From: Hyphomicrobium sp.
GTDB taxonomy: Bacteria; Pseudomonadota; Alphaproteobacteria; Rhizobiales; Hyphomicrobiaceae
Reading direction: 5' to 3'
Assembly: GCA_013141015.1 (NCBI GenBank)
Contig: JABFRT010000013.1
Location: 1-64,000, forward strand
DNA length: 64,000 nt
Part shown: in pieces, positions 29,154-37,570 of the stretch
Layout: the number at the start of each line of letters is the position of its first letter
Numbering within the stretch: position 1 is the first letter of the stretch
Made by a program: the position numbers and the translations under genes
Notes under the pieces: generated by a model
Databases searched by the model: none
Told to the model about the DNA's origin: nothing
The model's input: only the letters and a program-made list of their open reading frames with translations

Positions 29154-30083
29154 CTATGACGCCAACTTGCGTGTCTCAAGCGGCGCAACCTTCAGCGGGC
29201 GCAAGCCCAGCAAGTGGCAGATCGCGTACACAAGGTCTGCCCGGTTAAGCGTGTAGAAGTGGAACGTCTTGACGCCTTCATCAACCAGATCCATCGCCTG
29301 TTCGGTGGCAATGGCGGCCGCCACCAGATGCGTCGTTGCGGAATCGTCTTCCAATCCTTCAAAGCGGCGCGCCAGCCAGGCGGGCACGCTGGCCCCGGTG
29401 CGGACCGCAAAGCCCGCGACCTGACGGAAATTATGGATCGGCACGATGCCAGGAATGATCGGCACCCAGATGCCCGCCGCACGCGCGCGTTCCAGGAAGC
29501 GCAGGTAATGGGTATTGTCGAACCCGAACTGCGTGATGATGCGATCCGCGCCCGCGTCCACCTTGGCTTTCAGGTTGTCGATGTCGGCCTGGATGGTTTT
29601 GCTTTCCGGATGCTTTTCCGGATAGCCGCCAACGGACACTTCGAAGTTGGCGATCTTCTTCAAGCCCGCCGTCAGTTCGGCAGCGTTGGCATATCCGCCC
29701 GGATGCGGCTGATACGCCGATCCAACACCCTCAGCCGGATCACCGCGCAACGCGACGATGTGGCGGACGCCGGCTGCCCAGTAGGCGCGCGCAACCTCAT
29801 CGACCTCTTCTCTTGTCGCGTTTACGCAGGTCAAATGCGCGGCAGGGCGCAAGTTTGTTTCCTTGACGATGCGCGCCACCGTGTTGTGGGTGCGTTCACG
29901 CGTCGACCCGCCCGCGCCGTAAGTCACGGAGACAAATTCGGGCGCCAACGGCGCCAACCGGTTGACCGCCAACCAAAGCTGCTCTTCCATCTTTTCCGAT
30001 TTCGGCGGGAAGAACTCAAACGAGACGCCAATCTCGCCCGCGCCCAGGAGGCGGCTTTTCTTTTCTTTTGGCTGAGCCATCAT
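29154..30083 (-). CDS. metF: Methylenetetrahydrofolate reductase MetF
   Basis: MetF reduces methylene- to methyl-tetrahydrofolate, supplying MetH. The 309-residue TIM-barrel flavoprotein has VSFEFFPPKSEKMEEQLW, VTYGAGGSTRERTHNT, AHLTCVNATREEVDE and ITQFGFDNTHYLRFLERA. The start overlaps the stop of the regulator gene (TAATG), showing translational coupling. A second ATG one codon later is equally possible. Confidence 0.95.
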   Translation of the reverse strand: MMAQPKEKKSRLLGAGEIGVSFEFFPPKSEKMEEQLWLAVNRLAPLAPEFVSVTYGAGGSTRERTHNTVARIVKETNLRPAAHLTCVNATREEVDEVARAYWAAGVRHIVALRGDPAEGVGSAYQPHPGGYANAAELTAGLKKIANFEVSVGGYPEKHPESKTIQADIDNLKAKVDAGADRIITQFGFDNTHYLRFLERARAAGIWVPIIPGIVPIHNFRQVAGFAVRTGASVPAWLARRFEGLEDDSATTHLVAAAIATEQAMDLVDEGVKTFHFYTLNRADLVYAICHLLGLRPLKVAPLETRKLAS

Positions 30084-31114
30084 TAGCGGGCCTCCTCGAA
30101 GGTTTCAGGTGTTCGTGTTTGCCGCGACAGCGGCGTGCGCATGACGCCAGGACGTTCGGCGGTCCAAAGTGTGACCGTCAACTTCTCCGGCGCCTCGCCT
30201 TTTTTGGGAGCGAGATCGCGAATACTCTTGAGTGTCAGGCCTGCGTCCGCCAGCCAGCCCGCCACCAGATCGTGAGCAAAGCCGAGACGCTCATGCGCTT
30301 GGGCTTCGCGCAGAAACTCAAGATCATGCGGCGCGAAATCAACGATCACCAAGTGGCCGCCAGGGGCCAGCACACGCGCGGCTTCACGCACCGCCAGTGC
30401 CGGATCAGACAGGAAGTGCAGCACCTGATGCATGACAATCGCGTCGGCCTGCCGGTCGGCCAGCGACAAGGCGTAAATATCGCCGTGGCGGACTTGCGCG
30501 TTGGCGCGCCCGCCTTTGGTCAGTTTGGCGCGCGCATAGGCAAGCATTGCCTGGTTCACGTCGATGCCGAGCCCCCGCGCATAGCGATCGGCAAAAAGTT
30601 CGAGCGTGCGCCCGGTGCCGGTGCCGAGGTCGAGCAGGAACTTGAAGGGCCCATTGCCAAGCGCCTCGCGCATCGCAGCTTCGACCGCGTCTTCGGCAAT
30701 ATGCAGCGCGCGCATGGTGTCCCATTCGGCTGCGTGCTGTTCAAAGAAGTTCTGCGCCGCGGTCTCGCGTTCGCGCTTCAAAGCGTCGGCACGCTCGCGG
30801 TCGCGCTTGGCGGCCGGGTCGGACGCCGGCACATCGCCTACCAGCTGCAATGCCAAGCGCCCGCCCGCCGAGCGATCCGAAATATGAAAATAGACCCAGC
30901 TGCCCTCGCGGAACCGCTCAACCAGATTGGCTTCGGTCAGCAGCTTCAAGTGGCGGCTGATGCGCGGCTGGCTTTGGCCGAGGATCAGCGTCAGATCCTT
31001 GACGTTCAATTCCCCCGCCGCCAGCAACAGCAGAATGCGCAGACGCGTCGGCTCTGCCGCAGCCTTGAGTGCGGTCACGAGATCGGCGGTGGAAAGGTCT
31101 GCAGCTTGATCCAT
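30083..31114 (-). CDS. ArsR-family regulator fused to a SAM-dependent methyltransferase (SahR-like)
   Basis: A 343-residue fusion. Residues about 8-95 are an ArsR winged helix (AAAEPTRLRILLLLAAGELN, GQSQPRISRHLKLLTEANLV). Residues about 125-290 are a class I methyltransferase with FLLDLGTGTGRTLELFADRY. ArsR proteins with this fusion, known as SahR, sense S-adenosylhomocysteine and control the methionine cycle in proteobacteria. The downstream metF-metH1-metH2 genes fit that role well. No metal-binding Cys motif of arsenic-type ArsR is seen. An inverted-repeat operator lies 6 nt before its start codon. Confidence 0.9.
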   Translation of the reverse strand: MDQAADLSTADLVTALKAAAEPTRLRILLLLAAGELNVKDLTLILGQSQPRISRHLKLLTEANLVERFREGSWVYFHISDRSAGGRLALQLVGDVPASDPAAKRDRERADALKRERETAAQNFFEQHAAEWDTMRALHIAEDAVEAAMREALGNGPFKFLLDLGTGTGRTLELFADRYARGLGIDVNQAMLAYARAKLTKGGRANAQVRHGDIYALSLADRQADAIVMHQVLHFLSDPALAVREAARVLAPGGHLVIVDFAPHDLEFLREAQAHERLGFAHDLVAGWLADAGLTLKSIRDLAPKKGEAPEKLTVTLWTAERPGVMRTPLSRQTRTPETFEEAR

Positions 31115-31120
31115 GCGCTA

Positions 31121-31146
31121 GACATATAAAGATATGTTTATATGTC
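31121..31146. promoter_or_regulatory. Probable operator of the ArsR-methyltransferase/metF/metH operon
   Basis: A perfect inverted repeat with arms GACATATAAA and TTTATATGTC around the spacer GATATG, itself almost palindromic. It ends 6 nt upstream of the regulator ATG (31114) on the minus strand. It is strikingly AT-rich in a GC-rich genome. A dimeric winged-helix regulator bound here would block transcription or translation start, so autoregulation is likely. Confidence 0.75.
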
Positions 31147-31268
31147 AAGTCAAAAGTCAGTTCATCCACTGTCCTGAAAAGGCGCACCGGTTTAACCCGG
31201 AATTAGGCATGCCCGCCTAGCATGCCCGCAACCGGCGTTGCCGTCATGATCAGTATTGGACGTCTCTG

Positions 31269-31904
31269 ATGCGCTCTCAAGTGTTTGAATTTGTCGATGT
31301 TTCGAGTGGATCCGAAGGGTTTCCGCTGCGCTCCAGCCAGGGCGCCGCCCGGGCGTCGAGCCTGCTCCAATTGGCGCTTGTGTCGGCGCTTGCAGCCGTG
31401 GTTGTGGTGCCGCAATTCGGTCTTGCCGGATACGCCCTGTCTTCTCCTGATATCCGCCAGTCGATTTTTGGCAGCCCGCTTGTGGCCTTCCAGCTTGTAG
31501 CTGCGATGCTGTTTTGGGTTGGATTGTTTGCCTGGCCGTTGCGCGGTCTCTTTGCCCGTCTGACGTGGCGCCGGAGCGTTGAAATCACGCGCGAAACAGT
31601 GGCCGTATCGGACACCCGGCCGCTTGGTGACAGCCAATGGACGGCACCGCTCAGTGCCTACACAGGCGTCGCTCACCACATTCGCAGCTCACTCTCTGGC
31701 ACGCGCCACGAACTGGTGCTCGTCCACCCCGATCCCCGCCGCTCGGTCCTGCTGATGACCGCCGAACATGTCTCCGACGCGGATGTGGCGCGCATGACCC
31801 GCCTGCTGGGCCTGCCGCAGGTGGCCGCAACGGAACTCTACCGCCTGACCAAGCGTAAATCACCGCTGCCAAGCCCACGCGCCTGGCGGCCTCAGGCGGC
31901 CTAG
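31269..31904 (+). CDS. Predicted inner-membrane protein, unknown family
   Basis: A 211-residue protein with two transmembrane segments (LLQLALVSALAAVVVVPQFG and LVAFQLVAAMLFWVGLFAW). A soluble C-terminal domain follows, containing RSVEITRETVAVSD, HHIRSSLSGTRHELVLVHPD and TRLLGLPQVA. I do not recognise the family. It is divergent from the methionine operon, 122 nt from the operator. Confidence 0.7.
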   Translation: MRSQVFEFVDVSSGSEGFPLRSSQGAARASSLLQLALVSALAAVVVVPQFGLAGYALSSPDIRQSIFGSPLVAFQLVAAMLFWVGLFAWPLRGLFARLTWRRSVEITRETVAVSDTRPLGDSQWTAPLSAYTGVAHHIRSSLSGTRHELVLVHPDPRRSVLLMTAEHVSDADVARMTRLLGLPQVAATELYRLTKRKSPLPSPRAWRPQAA

Positions 31905-31962
31905 TGATCACAAACACGGACGGAGCCTCTGGGCATCGTTTTGACGAGATTCGCGTGCCTCT

Positions 31963-32038
31963 AACGTGGCAGGCACTTGAAAGACTGGCACTTGAAAGAC
32001 GGGCACTTGGCACTTAAAAGACGGGCACTTGAAAGAAT
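31963..32038 (+). repeat. Short tandem repeat
   Basis: Four imperfect copies of a unit close to GGCACTTGAAAGAC(T/G), one of them shortened to GGCACTT. The array lies between the membrane-protein gene and the MlaC-like gene. It is too short and irregular for a CRISPR and has no spacers. Confidence 0.8.
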
Positions 32039-32116
32039 TGGGCTGAGGTTGCACAGTCACCCTATTGGACAGCCTAAAGGCATTTGAATGACGATCTGCA
32101 AGGAGCTAGACGCGTA

Positions 32117-32722
32117 ATGACGGCCCAAACTTTTTTCCCGCGTGACGCCGCATCATATTTGCGCGCGCTGATTGTTGTTCCGTTCGTCGCTGCGGCGCTG
32201 CTGGTCCTGTCGCCCGCTGTAGCGCGCGCCGAAGCCCCTGCCACATACATGCAGCGCGTTTCCAACGAGTTGATCGCCGCCCAGCGCGCCGGTTCCGTGT
32301 CGGCATTCAGCACCGTGCTGCGCCGTCATATGGCCGTCTCCTCGATCGGCCTTTCAGCGCTTGGTCCGCATGCCGCGAACCTGCCGAAATCTGAGCGCCC
32401 GGCGTTCTACAACGGCATGATCAGCTTTATTTCCAAGTATTCAGCCAAGGAAGCGCCGAAGTATCCGGTCGCCAGCGCCGTTGTTACCGGCCAGAGCGCC
32501 GAAACGGCAGGCGGCGCTACCGTCGATACCAAGATCACGCTGCGCTCAGGCGAGACCCATGACATCCGCTGGAAGCTGGTGCGCGAAGGTCAGAGCTTCA
32601 AAGTGCGTGACGCGCAGGTCGTCGGCTTCTGGATGACATCGTTTCTGGACAACCTGTTCCAGAACTACATCTCGGAAAATGGCAACAACCCACGCGCACT
32701 TGTAATGGCATTGAACCGCTAG
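32117..32722 (+). CDS. MlaC/Ttg2D-family phospholipid-binding periplasmic protein
   Basis: A 201-residue protein with a signal peptide (ALLVLSPAVARAEA, cut near residue 38) and the MlaC fold: LRRHMAVSSIGLSALGPHAA, FYNGMISFISKYSAKEAP and IRWKLVREGQSFKVRDAQVV. MlaC shuttles phospholipids between outer- and inner-membrane complexes. No other mla gene is present in the window, so this is a stand-alone copy. The ATG at 32117 has AAGGAG upstream; the longer start at 32084 is not supported. Confidence 0.85.
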   Translation: MTAQTFFPRDAASYLRALIVVPFVAAALLVLSPAVARAEAPATYMQRVSNELIAAQRAGSVSAFSTVLRRHMAVSSIGLSALGPHAANLPKSERPAFYNGMISFISKYSAKEAPKYPVASAVVTGQSAETAGGATVDTKITLRSGETHDIRWKLVREGQSFKVRDAQVVGFWMTSFLDNLFQNYISENGNNPRALVMALNR

Positions 32723-32742
32723 GCTGAACGCCCCGTGCGTTG

Positions 32743-33873
32743 TTAATGCACGCCATCCAGCGCGCGCATGACTCGAAATCCAAATCCGGCGCCCGTCTCG
32801 TGGGCGCCGATTTTGCGGCGAGCCGCATACCGGTGCCAGCGCGCTTCTTCAAGCGACGCCGCTCCTTTCAGCATACGCGCATCGCACTCAAGGGAACCCG
32901 TCTCAACCGCCAGCCGTTCGCGGCCTTGAGGCGGAATTTGCGTGTGCCAGCAATCGCCGACGATTTCCGCGACACCACCTGTCGGCAAACCCGGGCTTGG
33001 CAAAACGCGCGCCGCGTATTCCCATTCCGCAGCGGTTGGAAGGCGGAACCGCTTGCCGGTTTTGACCGTCAGCCAAGCCGCATACTGTTCGGCGTCGCTG
33101 GCAGAAACACATGTCGCGGAGACTGCAGCCCTTTCGGGGGCGATGCTTTGCAGCGGTGGCGGCGCGAGCGTCGCTGTCTTGGCGCCGCACACCGTTGGTT
33201 GGCGGAACGTGTCGTCTTGGAAACGGCGGAATGCGTCCGCCGTGACCGGCACAGACGCAATGAAAAAACCTGGCCAGAAGCGGACTTCTGTTGCTGGCCG
33301 CTCGGCGTCGCTGGCATCGCGGTCGTGATTGCTGGCACCGATCATGGCGCGGCCCGCGGGAACTGCAATCAGCAACGGACAATCGGCACAGTCGCGGATC
33401 TCTTGCGGGGTGCCGGTCTCGTTATCCCCATCAGGTGTTGGCGCCCGCGATGACGTTGGAAACTCCATGATGGCAATGTTGACCGGGGCCGGATCAGCCG
33501 CACCGCGGCCCGCTGATCGCGCAGCAGCGCCGTCCGCGTCGTGCGGGGCACGGCCAGCCCGGCCGTTCACACCGCCACCGGCTTCAGGATCAATGTCCCG
33601 CCCGCGATAGCCAAACAGAAACACTGGCTTCGATTTGCCGTCCTTGGTTTGGTGATAGGCCAGCAATTGCGGCCATATGGCGCCGGAATAGTAGGCCGCA
33701 TAAATCCACGCCGCGCTGCCGATAACGGTCAACACGATGGTTGCCCTTGCCGCGGACCGCCCGGCGCGGCCGGCGCGCGAGAATCCGGTGATGATCAGGC
33801 AGATCAGGGCCAAAGCGTAGGCCACGGATACGATGGCCATTGCGCTGATCGAGGACGATAGAAAGCTGAACAT
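32743..33873 (-). CDS. Membrane-anchored SUMF1/formylglycine-generating-enzyme-like protein
   Basis: A 376-residue protein. Two N-terminal membrane segments (MAIVSVAYALALICLIITGF and TIVLTVIGSAAWIYAAYYSG) are followed by a Pro/Ala/Gly linker. The FGE-sulfatase domain (about 165-370) has CADCPLLIAVPAGRAMIGAS, GKRFRLPTAAEWEYAAR and GFGFRVMRAL. True sulfatase activators carry a specific Cys pair, which is not clear here, so the catalytic role is open. The ATG at 33873 is chosen; the frame is open to 34050 but has no good site there. Confidence 0.8.
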   Translation of the reverse strand: MFSFLSSSISAMAIVSVAYALALICLIITGFSRAGRAGRSAARATIVLTVIGSAAWIYAAYYSGAIWPQLLAYHQTKDGKSKPVFLFGYRGRDIDPEAGGGVNGRAGRAPHDADGAAARSAGRGAADPAPVNIAIMEFPTSSRAPTPDGDNETGTPQEIRDCADCPLLIAVPAGRAMIGASNHDRDASDAERPATEVRFWPGFFIASVPVTADAFRRFQDDTFRQPTVCGAKTATLAPPPLQSIAPERAAVSATCVSASDAEQYAAWLTVKTGKRFRLPTAAEWEYAARVLPSPGLPTGGVAEIVGDCWHTQIPPQGRERLAVETGSLECDARMLKGAASLEEARWHRYAARRKIGAHETGAGFGFRVMRALDGVH

Positions 33874-34209
33874 TTTGGGGCCTGCGGTCCGGGGTTGCAT
33901 CGCCCGAAGCGGCACTGCCTGGGCAAGTCTTTCCGGACACAGAGCACAAGCCGTGCCAGAGGACGGCACCGGGGTCGCGGCCATACCCGCGACGCTTCCT
34001 GTGCGGCTCATCGGCACGCAGATCAATAGAGGCACAATCGCGGCAGTCACGCCATTGTGAGCCCGCCCGCTCGCGCAGACGTGAAGACAATTCCCTTATC
34101 AGATCAATTTGTTACGCCAAGCTGACTTGGTCTCGCGTTGACCACGGCATGTCTCAAATTTGAGCATTCGGGTCAGCGCGGGCCATGACGAAACAAAGGA
34201 GTTTCACGC
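33874..34209. other. Intergenic region between divergent genes
   Basis: About 336 bp with no convincing gene. The minus-strand frame upstream of the SUMF1-like gene is open, but its translation is Cys/Pro/Arg-rich and lacks domain features. It should contain promoters for both flanking genes; none is clear enough to mark. Confidence 0.5.
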
Positions 34210-34680
34210 ATGTTTATTGATAAGACACTGCGGATTGCCAGCCTTGCCGCGATAGCCGCCGCAATGCCGGCGTTTATTGCGATTGCCGCACATGCTCAAG
34301 CACCGGCGCCTGCAAGTGATGGCGCACCAGCTGCCCGTTCTGAAACAACTCCGGCAACACCTGCGGGCGCCATTAAGGTTTCCCCACCCGCAGCGTCGAA
34401 GGACGCGGCTGCCGCGTCGTCAACGACTAGGGATGTGACTGTCGGCGCAGCCGTGATCGGGTCCGATGGTGCAACGCTGGGTGAAGTCAAAGGCGTAAAG
34501 TCTGATCCAAGCGGCACAGTCGAGGAGATCCACGTCAAGACCGGCGGCATCCTTGGCTTCGGCGGCAAGGTCGTTGTCATTCCGGCAGCCAAGATTGCCA
34601 AAGGCGGCAAGCCGGTTCTCGTGGCGGTGACGGCTGCCGACATCGGCAAGTTGCCACCACTCGCCGATAAGAAAGGCTGA
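34210..34680 (+). CDS. Secreted PRC-barrel-like protein
   Basis: A 156-residue exported protein: signal peptide ending about residue 29 (AIAAHAQA), an Ala/Pro/Ser-rich linker, and a C-terminal PRC-barrel-like domain VGAAVIGSDGATLGEVKGVK then GKVVVIPAAKI. Related in sequence to the protein encoded at 34983. Role unknown; PRC-like modules often serve as small interaction domains. The ATG at 34210 has AAAGGAG upstream. Confidence 0.8.
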   Translation: MFIDKTLRIASLAAIAAAMPAFIAIAAHAQAPAPASDGAPAARSETTPATPAGAIKVSPPAASKDAAAASSTTRDVTVGAAVIGSDGATLGEVKGVKSDPSGTVEEIHVKTGGILGFGGKVVVIPAAKIAKGGKPVLVAVTAADIGKLPPLADKKG

Positions 34681-34982
34681 GCCGGCGCAAGAAACCTTGC
34701 CACGCAAAACGGCAGGCGGGCTGCATACCAGTCATGCGGCCCGCCTGTTTCGAGACGCGCAACCGCTGGTTTTGCGGCGGTAAATATCAGCAGCAAACAA
34801 AATAGCGCACCAACAACTTGATATCGCCAAACCGCTGCCACGAAGCCGCCCGCTTTCGACGCGACCAGCGCCGCCACGCACCTTGCGCTTGAGATTCGAC
34901 TGCCTATCTGAGCGAAGGTGAAACTTTTACGACATCTGAATTGAAGCACGACTGTTTAAATCCGACCGGCATGGAGGCCAAA
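34681..34982. other. Spacer between two PRC-barrel-like genes
   Basis: About 300 bp without a credible gene. Only an antisense shadow frame covers it. It ends with GGAGG at 34973-34977, the ribosome-binding site of the next gene. Confidence 0.5.
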
Positions 34983-35549
34983 ATGTCTAAGTCGAAAATG
35001 ATCCTCAGCGCGAGCGCATTGATTGCTGGCGCATTGTCTCTCAGCACCGCAGCGCTTGCCGTGGACGCCGCCGCGCCCGCAAAGCCTGCCGCAAAAATCG
35101 AAGCTGCAAAGCCAGCACCCGCACCCGCTGCGGCACCTGTCGCGGCTCCAGCCGCCGAAGCAGCGGCCCCAGCTGCCGCTGAACCTGCTGCCGATACCGC
35201 TGCAGCACCAGCTGCCGCAGAACCTGCACAGCCTGTAGCCGCTGAGGCGCCAGCACCCGCGGCTCCTGCTGCGAAGGCTGCTGCTGCACCGGCTGCAAAC
35301 CTGAAGGCGGCTGAGTTCGCGCTCGGCGCGGCTGTATTCGGCGCTGACGGCAAGCAGGTCGGCCAAATCAACCGCATCAGCTCTGCGGCCAACGGTAATG
35401 TCACCGAAATTCACGTCGACATGGGCAAGGCCGACGGCGTTGTAATCGTTCCCGCTGACGCGATTGCAGCTGGCGGCGCTAAGGTCAAGCTGTCGCTGAC
35501 AGCCGATGAAGCCGCCAGGCTGCCGGCTGCCGGTGGCGGCAACGGCTAA
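34983..35549 (+). CDS. Secreted PRC-barrel-like protein with long Ala/Pro linker
   Basis: A 188-residue exported protein: signal peptide cut after ALA (about residue 22), then some 85 residues almost only of Ala, Pro, Glu and Lys, then a PRC-barrel-like domain LGAAVFGADGKQVGQINRIS and VVIVPADAIAAGGAKVKLSL. It is a paralogue of the gene at 34210. The linker may span periplasm or peptidoglycan. Start at 34983 follows GGAGG; a longer ATG at 34941 is unlikely. Confidence 0.82.
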   Translation: MSKSKMILSASALIAGALSLSTAALAVDAAAPAKPAAKIEAAKPAPAPAAAPVAAPAAEAAAPAAAEPAADTAAAPAAAEPAQPVAAEAPAPAAPAAKAAAAPAANLKAAEFALGAAVFGADGKQVGQINRISSAANGNVTEIHVDMGKADGVVIVPADAIAAGGAKVKLSLTADEAARLPAAGGGNG

Positions 35550-35578
35550 GCACGATTTAGGTCTCGCAAAACAAAAAA

Positions 35579-35608
35579 GGCCGCGTCTCGCTGAGACGCG
35601 GCCTTTTT
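35579..35608. terminator. Bidirectional rho-independent terminator
   Basis: A perfect 11-bp stem, GGCCGCGTCTC and GAGACGCGGCC, with loop GCT, has a run of A on the left (35573-35578) and TTTTT on the right. It therefore works in both directions, for the PRC-like gene and for the convergent ettA. Confidence 0.92.
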
Positions 35609-35630
35609 CAATTCACAGGCTTGTAAGATG

Positions 35631-37292
35631 CTACCGCTCGAACCGCTTGTACTTAATGCGGTGCGGCTCGACGGCTTGATCACCGAGGCGGCGCTTTTTG
35701 TCTTCTTCATAATCGGCGAAGTTGCCTTCGAACCATTCGACGTGGCTGTCGCCTTCGAACGCCAGGATATGCGTTGCCAAGCGGTCGAGGAAGAAGCGAT
35801 CATGCGAGATGACCACGGCGCAGCCCGGGAAATCTTCAAGTGCCGCTTCAAGCGCGCCGAGCGTTTCGGTGTCGAGGTCGTTGGTCGGCTCGTCGAGCAG
35901 CAGCAGGTTGCCGCCTTCTTTTAGCAGTTTGGCGAGATGCACGCGGTTGCGCTCGCCGCCTGACAGCAGCCCGACTTTCTTTTGCTGGTCCGCGCCCTTG
36001 AAGTTGAACCACCCGCAATAGGCGCGGCTTGGAATTTCCTTCTTGCCGCCGAGCAGCATGATGTCGTTGCCGCCCGAGATTTCCTCCCACACGGTTTTCT
36101 TGTCGTCCAAGTGCGAGCGCGATTGATCGACGTAGGCAACCTTGACGGTTTCGCCCAAACGGATCGTGCCTTTGTCCGGTTGCTCAGCGCCAGTCAGCAT
36201 TTTGAACAGCGTCGTCTTACCGGCGCCGTTCGGGCCGATCACGCCGACAATTCCGCCGGGCGGCAGTTTGAACGACAGATCGTCGATCAGCAGTCGGTCA
36301 CCGAAAGCTTTCGACAGGCCCTCGGCTTCAATCACCACACCGCCAAGGCGCGGTCCGGTTGCAATCGTGAATGAGGCCTTGGTGTTTTCCTCGCGGCCTG
36401 ACTCTTCAACCAACTTGTCATAAGCGGCAACGCGCGCCTTCGACTTGGCCTGACGGGCTTTCGGAGATGACCGGATCCATTCGAGTTCGCGCGACAGGGT
36501 CTTTTGCTTGCCCTCTTCCTGGGCCTTCTCGGTCGCTTCGCGCTTGGCCTTCTGTTCAAGCCAGCTTGAATAGTTGCCCTTGTAGGGCACGCCGTGGCCG
36601 CGATCGAGTTCCAGCGTCCAGTCGGTCAGGTTGTCGAGGAAGTAGCGGTCATGGGTGACCAGGATCACGCAGCCCGCATAGTCCTTCAAGAACCGCTCAA
36701 GCCACGCAACGCTTTCAGCGTCCAAGTGGTTGGTCGGCTCGTCGAGCAACAGAATGTCGGGCTTCGACAACAGCAGACGGGTCAGCGCTACGCGGCGCTT
36801 TTCGCCGCCTGAGAGTTTGGTGACATCGGCATCGCCCGGCGGTGAGCGCAAGGCGTCGAGCGCCTGCTCAACCTGGGCATCCAAGTCCCACAAGTTCTGA
36901 GCGTCGATCTGGTCCTGCAGCGCCGTCATTTCGTCGGCGGTCTCTTCGGTGTAGTTGGCCGCGATTTCGTTATAGCGGTCGAGGATCGCCTTCTTTTCCG
37001 CCACGCCCTCCATGGCGTTGCCGAGCACGTCCTTGGCCGGGTCCAGCTGCGGCTCTTGCGGCAGGTAGCCAACCTTGATGCCGTCAGCTGGGCGCGCTTC
37101 GCCGATGAAATCGTCAACCGTACCGGCCATGATCTTGAGCAGCGTCGACTTGCCCGCGCCGTTGAGACCGACAACGCCGATTTTGGCGCCCGGCAGGAAC
37201 GACAGCGAGATATCTTTCAGCACCTGTTTGCCGCCCGGATAGGCCTTGGACAGCTTGTGCATGTGGTAGACGTATTGGTGGGCTGCGGCCAT
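35631..37292 (-). CDS. ettA: Energy-dependent translational throttle protein EttA (ABC-F ATPase)
   Basis: A 553-residue ABC-F protein with two nucleotide-binding domains. Walker A motifs are [14 protein letters not shown] and [14 protein letters not shown]; signatures are [15 protein letters not shown] and [15 protein letters not shown]; Walker B motifs are [13 protein letters not shown] and [11 protein letters not shown]. The linker between them and the arm near residue 100 are as in EttA, which gates the ribosomal E site according to ATP level. The start [16 protein letters not shown] is typical. It ends at the bidirectional terminator. Confidence 0.94.
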   Translation of the reverse strand: MAAAHQYVYHMHKLSKAYPGGKQVLKDISLSFLPGAKIGVVGLNGAGKSTLLKIMAGTVDDFIGEARPADGIKVGYLPQEPQLDPAKDVLGNAMEGVAEKKAILDRYNEIAANYTEETADEMTALQDQIDAQNLWDLDAQVEQALDALRSPPGDADVTKLSGGEKRRVALTRLLLSKPDILLLDEPTNHLDAESVAWLERFLKDYAGCVILVTHDRYFLDNLTDWTLELDRGHGVPYKGNYSSWLEQKAKREATEKAQEEGKQKTLSRELEWIRSSPKARQAKSKARVAAYDKLVEESGREENTKASFTIATGPRLGGVVIEAEGLSKAFGDRLLIDDLSFKLPPGGIVGVIGPNGAGKTTLFKMLTGAEQPDKGTIRLGETVKVAYVDQSRSHLDDKKTVWEEISGGNDIMLLGGKKEIPSRAYCGWFNFKGADQQKKVGLLSGGERNRVHLAKLLKEGGNLLLLDEPTNDLDTETLGALEAALEDFPGCAVVISHDRFFLDRLATHILAFEGDSHVEWFEGNFADYEEDKKRRLGDQAVEPHRIKYKRFER

Positions 37293-37337
37293 CGTGGCGC
37301 TTCTCCGCGTTCGGGGTGTTTCAGGATTTGGCCCGCT

Positions 37338-37416
37338 TCTAGTACCCGCAATCCGAAGTTCGTGTGCAATCGCCGCACACTCCAGAACGAACTTCGGATT
37401 GATGACGGGTACTAGA
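37338..37416. repeat. Long hairpin repeat 1 (CTAGTAC type)
   Basis: The outer arms TCTAGTACCCG and CGGGTACTAGA are continued by CAATCCGAAGTTCGT and ACGAACTTCGGATTG, with a 4-nt bulge, then an inner stem GTGTGC/GCACAC. The nearly full-length stem of about 30 bp lies between ettA and the DUF1003 gene. It may be a palindromic mobile repeat or a structured RNA. Confidence 0.85.
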
Positions 37417-37427
37417 AACGATCTGCT

Positions 37428-37508
37428 TCTAGTACCGCTTTTCGATCAGAAGTCCCCGGAGAGAATATGCCGCTCGTGGTACAGGGACTTCTGATCGGCG
37501 GTACTAGC
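37428..37508. repeat. Long hairpin repeat 2 (CTAGTAC type)
   Basis: Arms TCTAGTACCGC and GCGGTACTAG are continued by CGATCAGAAGTCCC and GGGACTTCTGATCG. It has the same CTAGTACC(C/G) outer end as the hairpin at 37338 but a different inner stem. The two stand 11 nt apart as a pair upstream of the DUF1003 gene. Confidence 0.85.
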
Positions 37509-37570
37509 CTATTGCCGCGCGCCGCTCAATCGGGCGATTGCGCGCGTTGCCGCTGCCTGAGGAGAGACAT

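Noticed and set aside
31963-32038. Possible CRISPR array
   Set aside because: Units of about 15 bp follow each other directly with no unique spacers. The array at 51901-51944 is rejected for the same reason.
33874-34050. N-terminal extension of the SUMF1-like gene, or a remnant of a second copy (DCRDC is visible in one frame)
   Set aside because: The DCRDC match is short and lies in a different frame from the rest. The extension is Cys/Pro-rich and the membrane helix starts right after the ATG at 33873.
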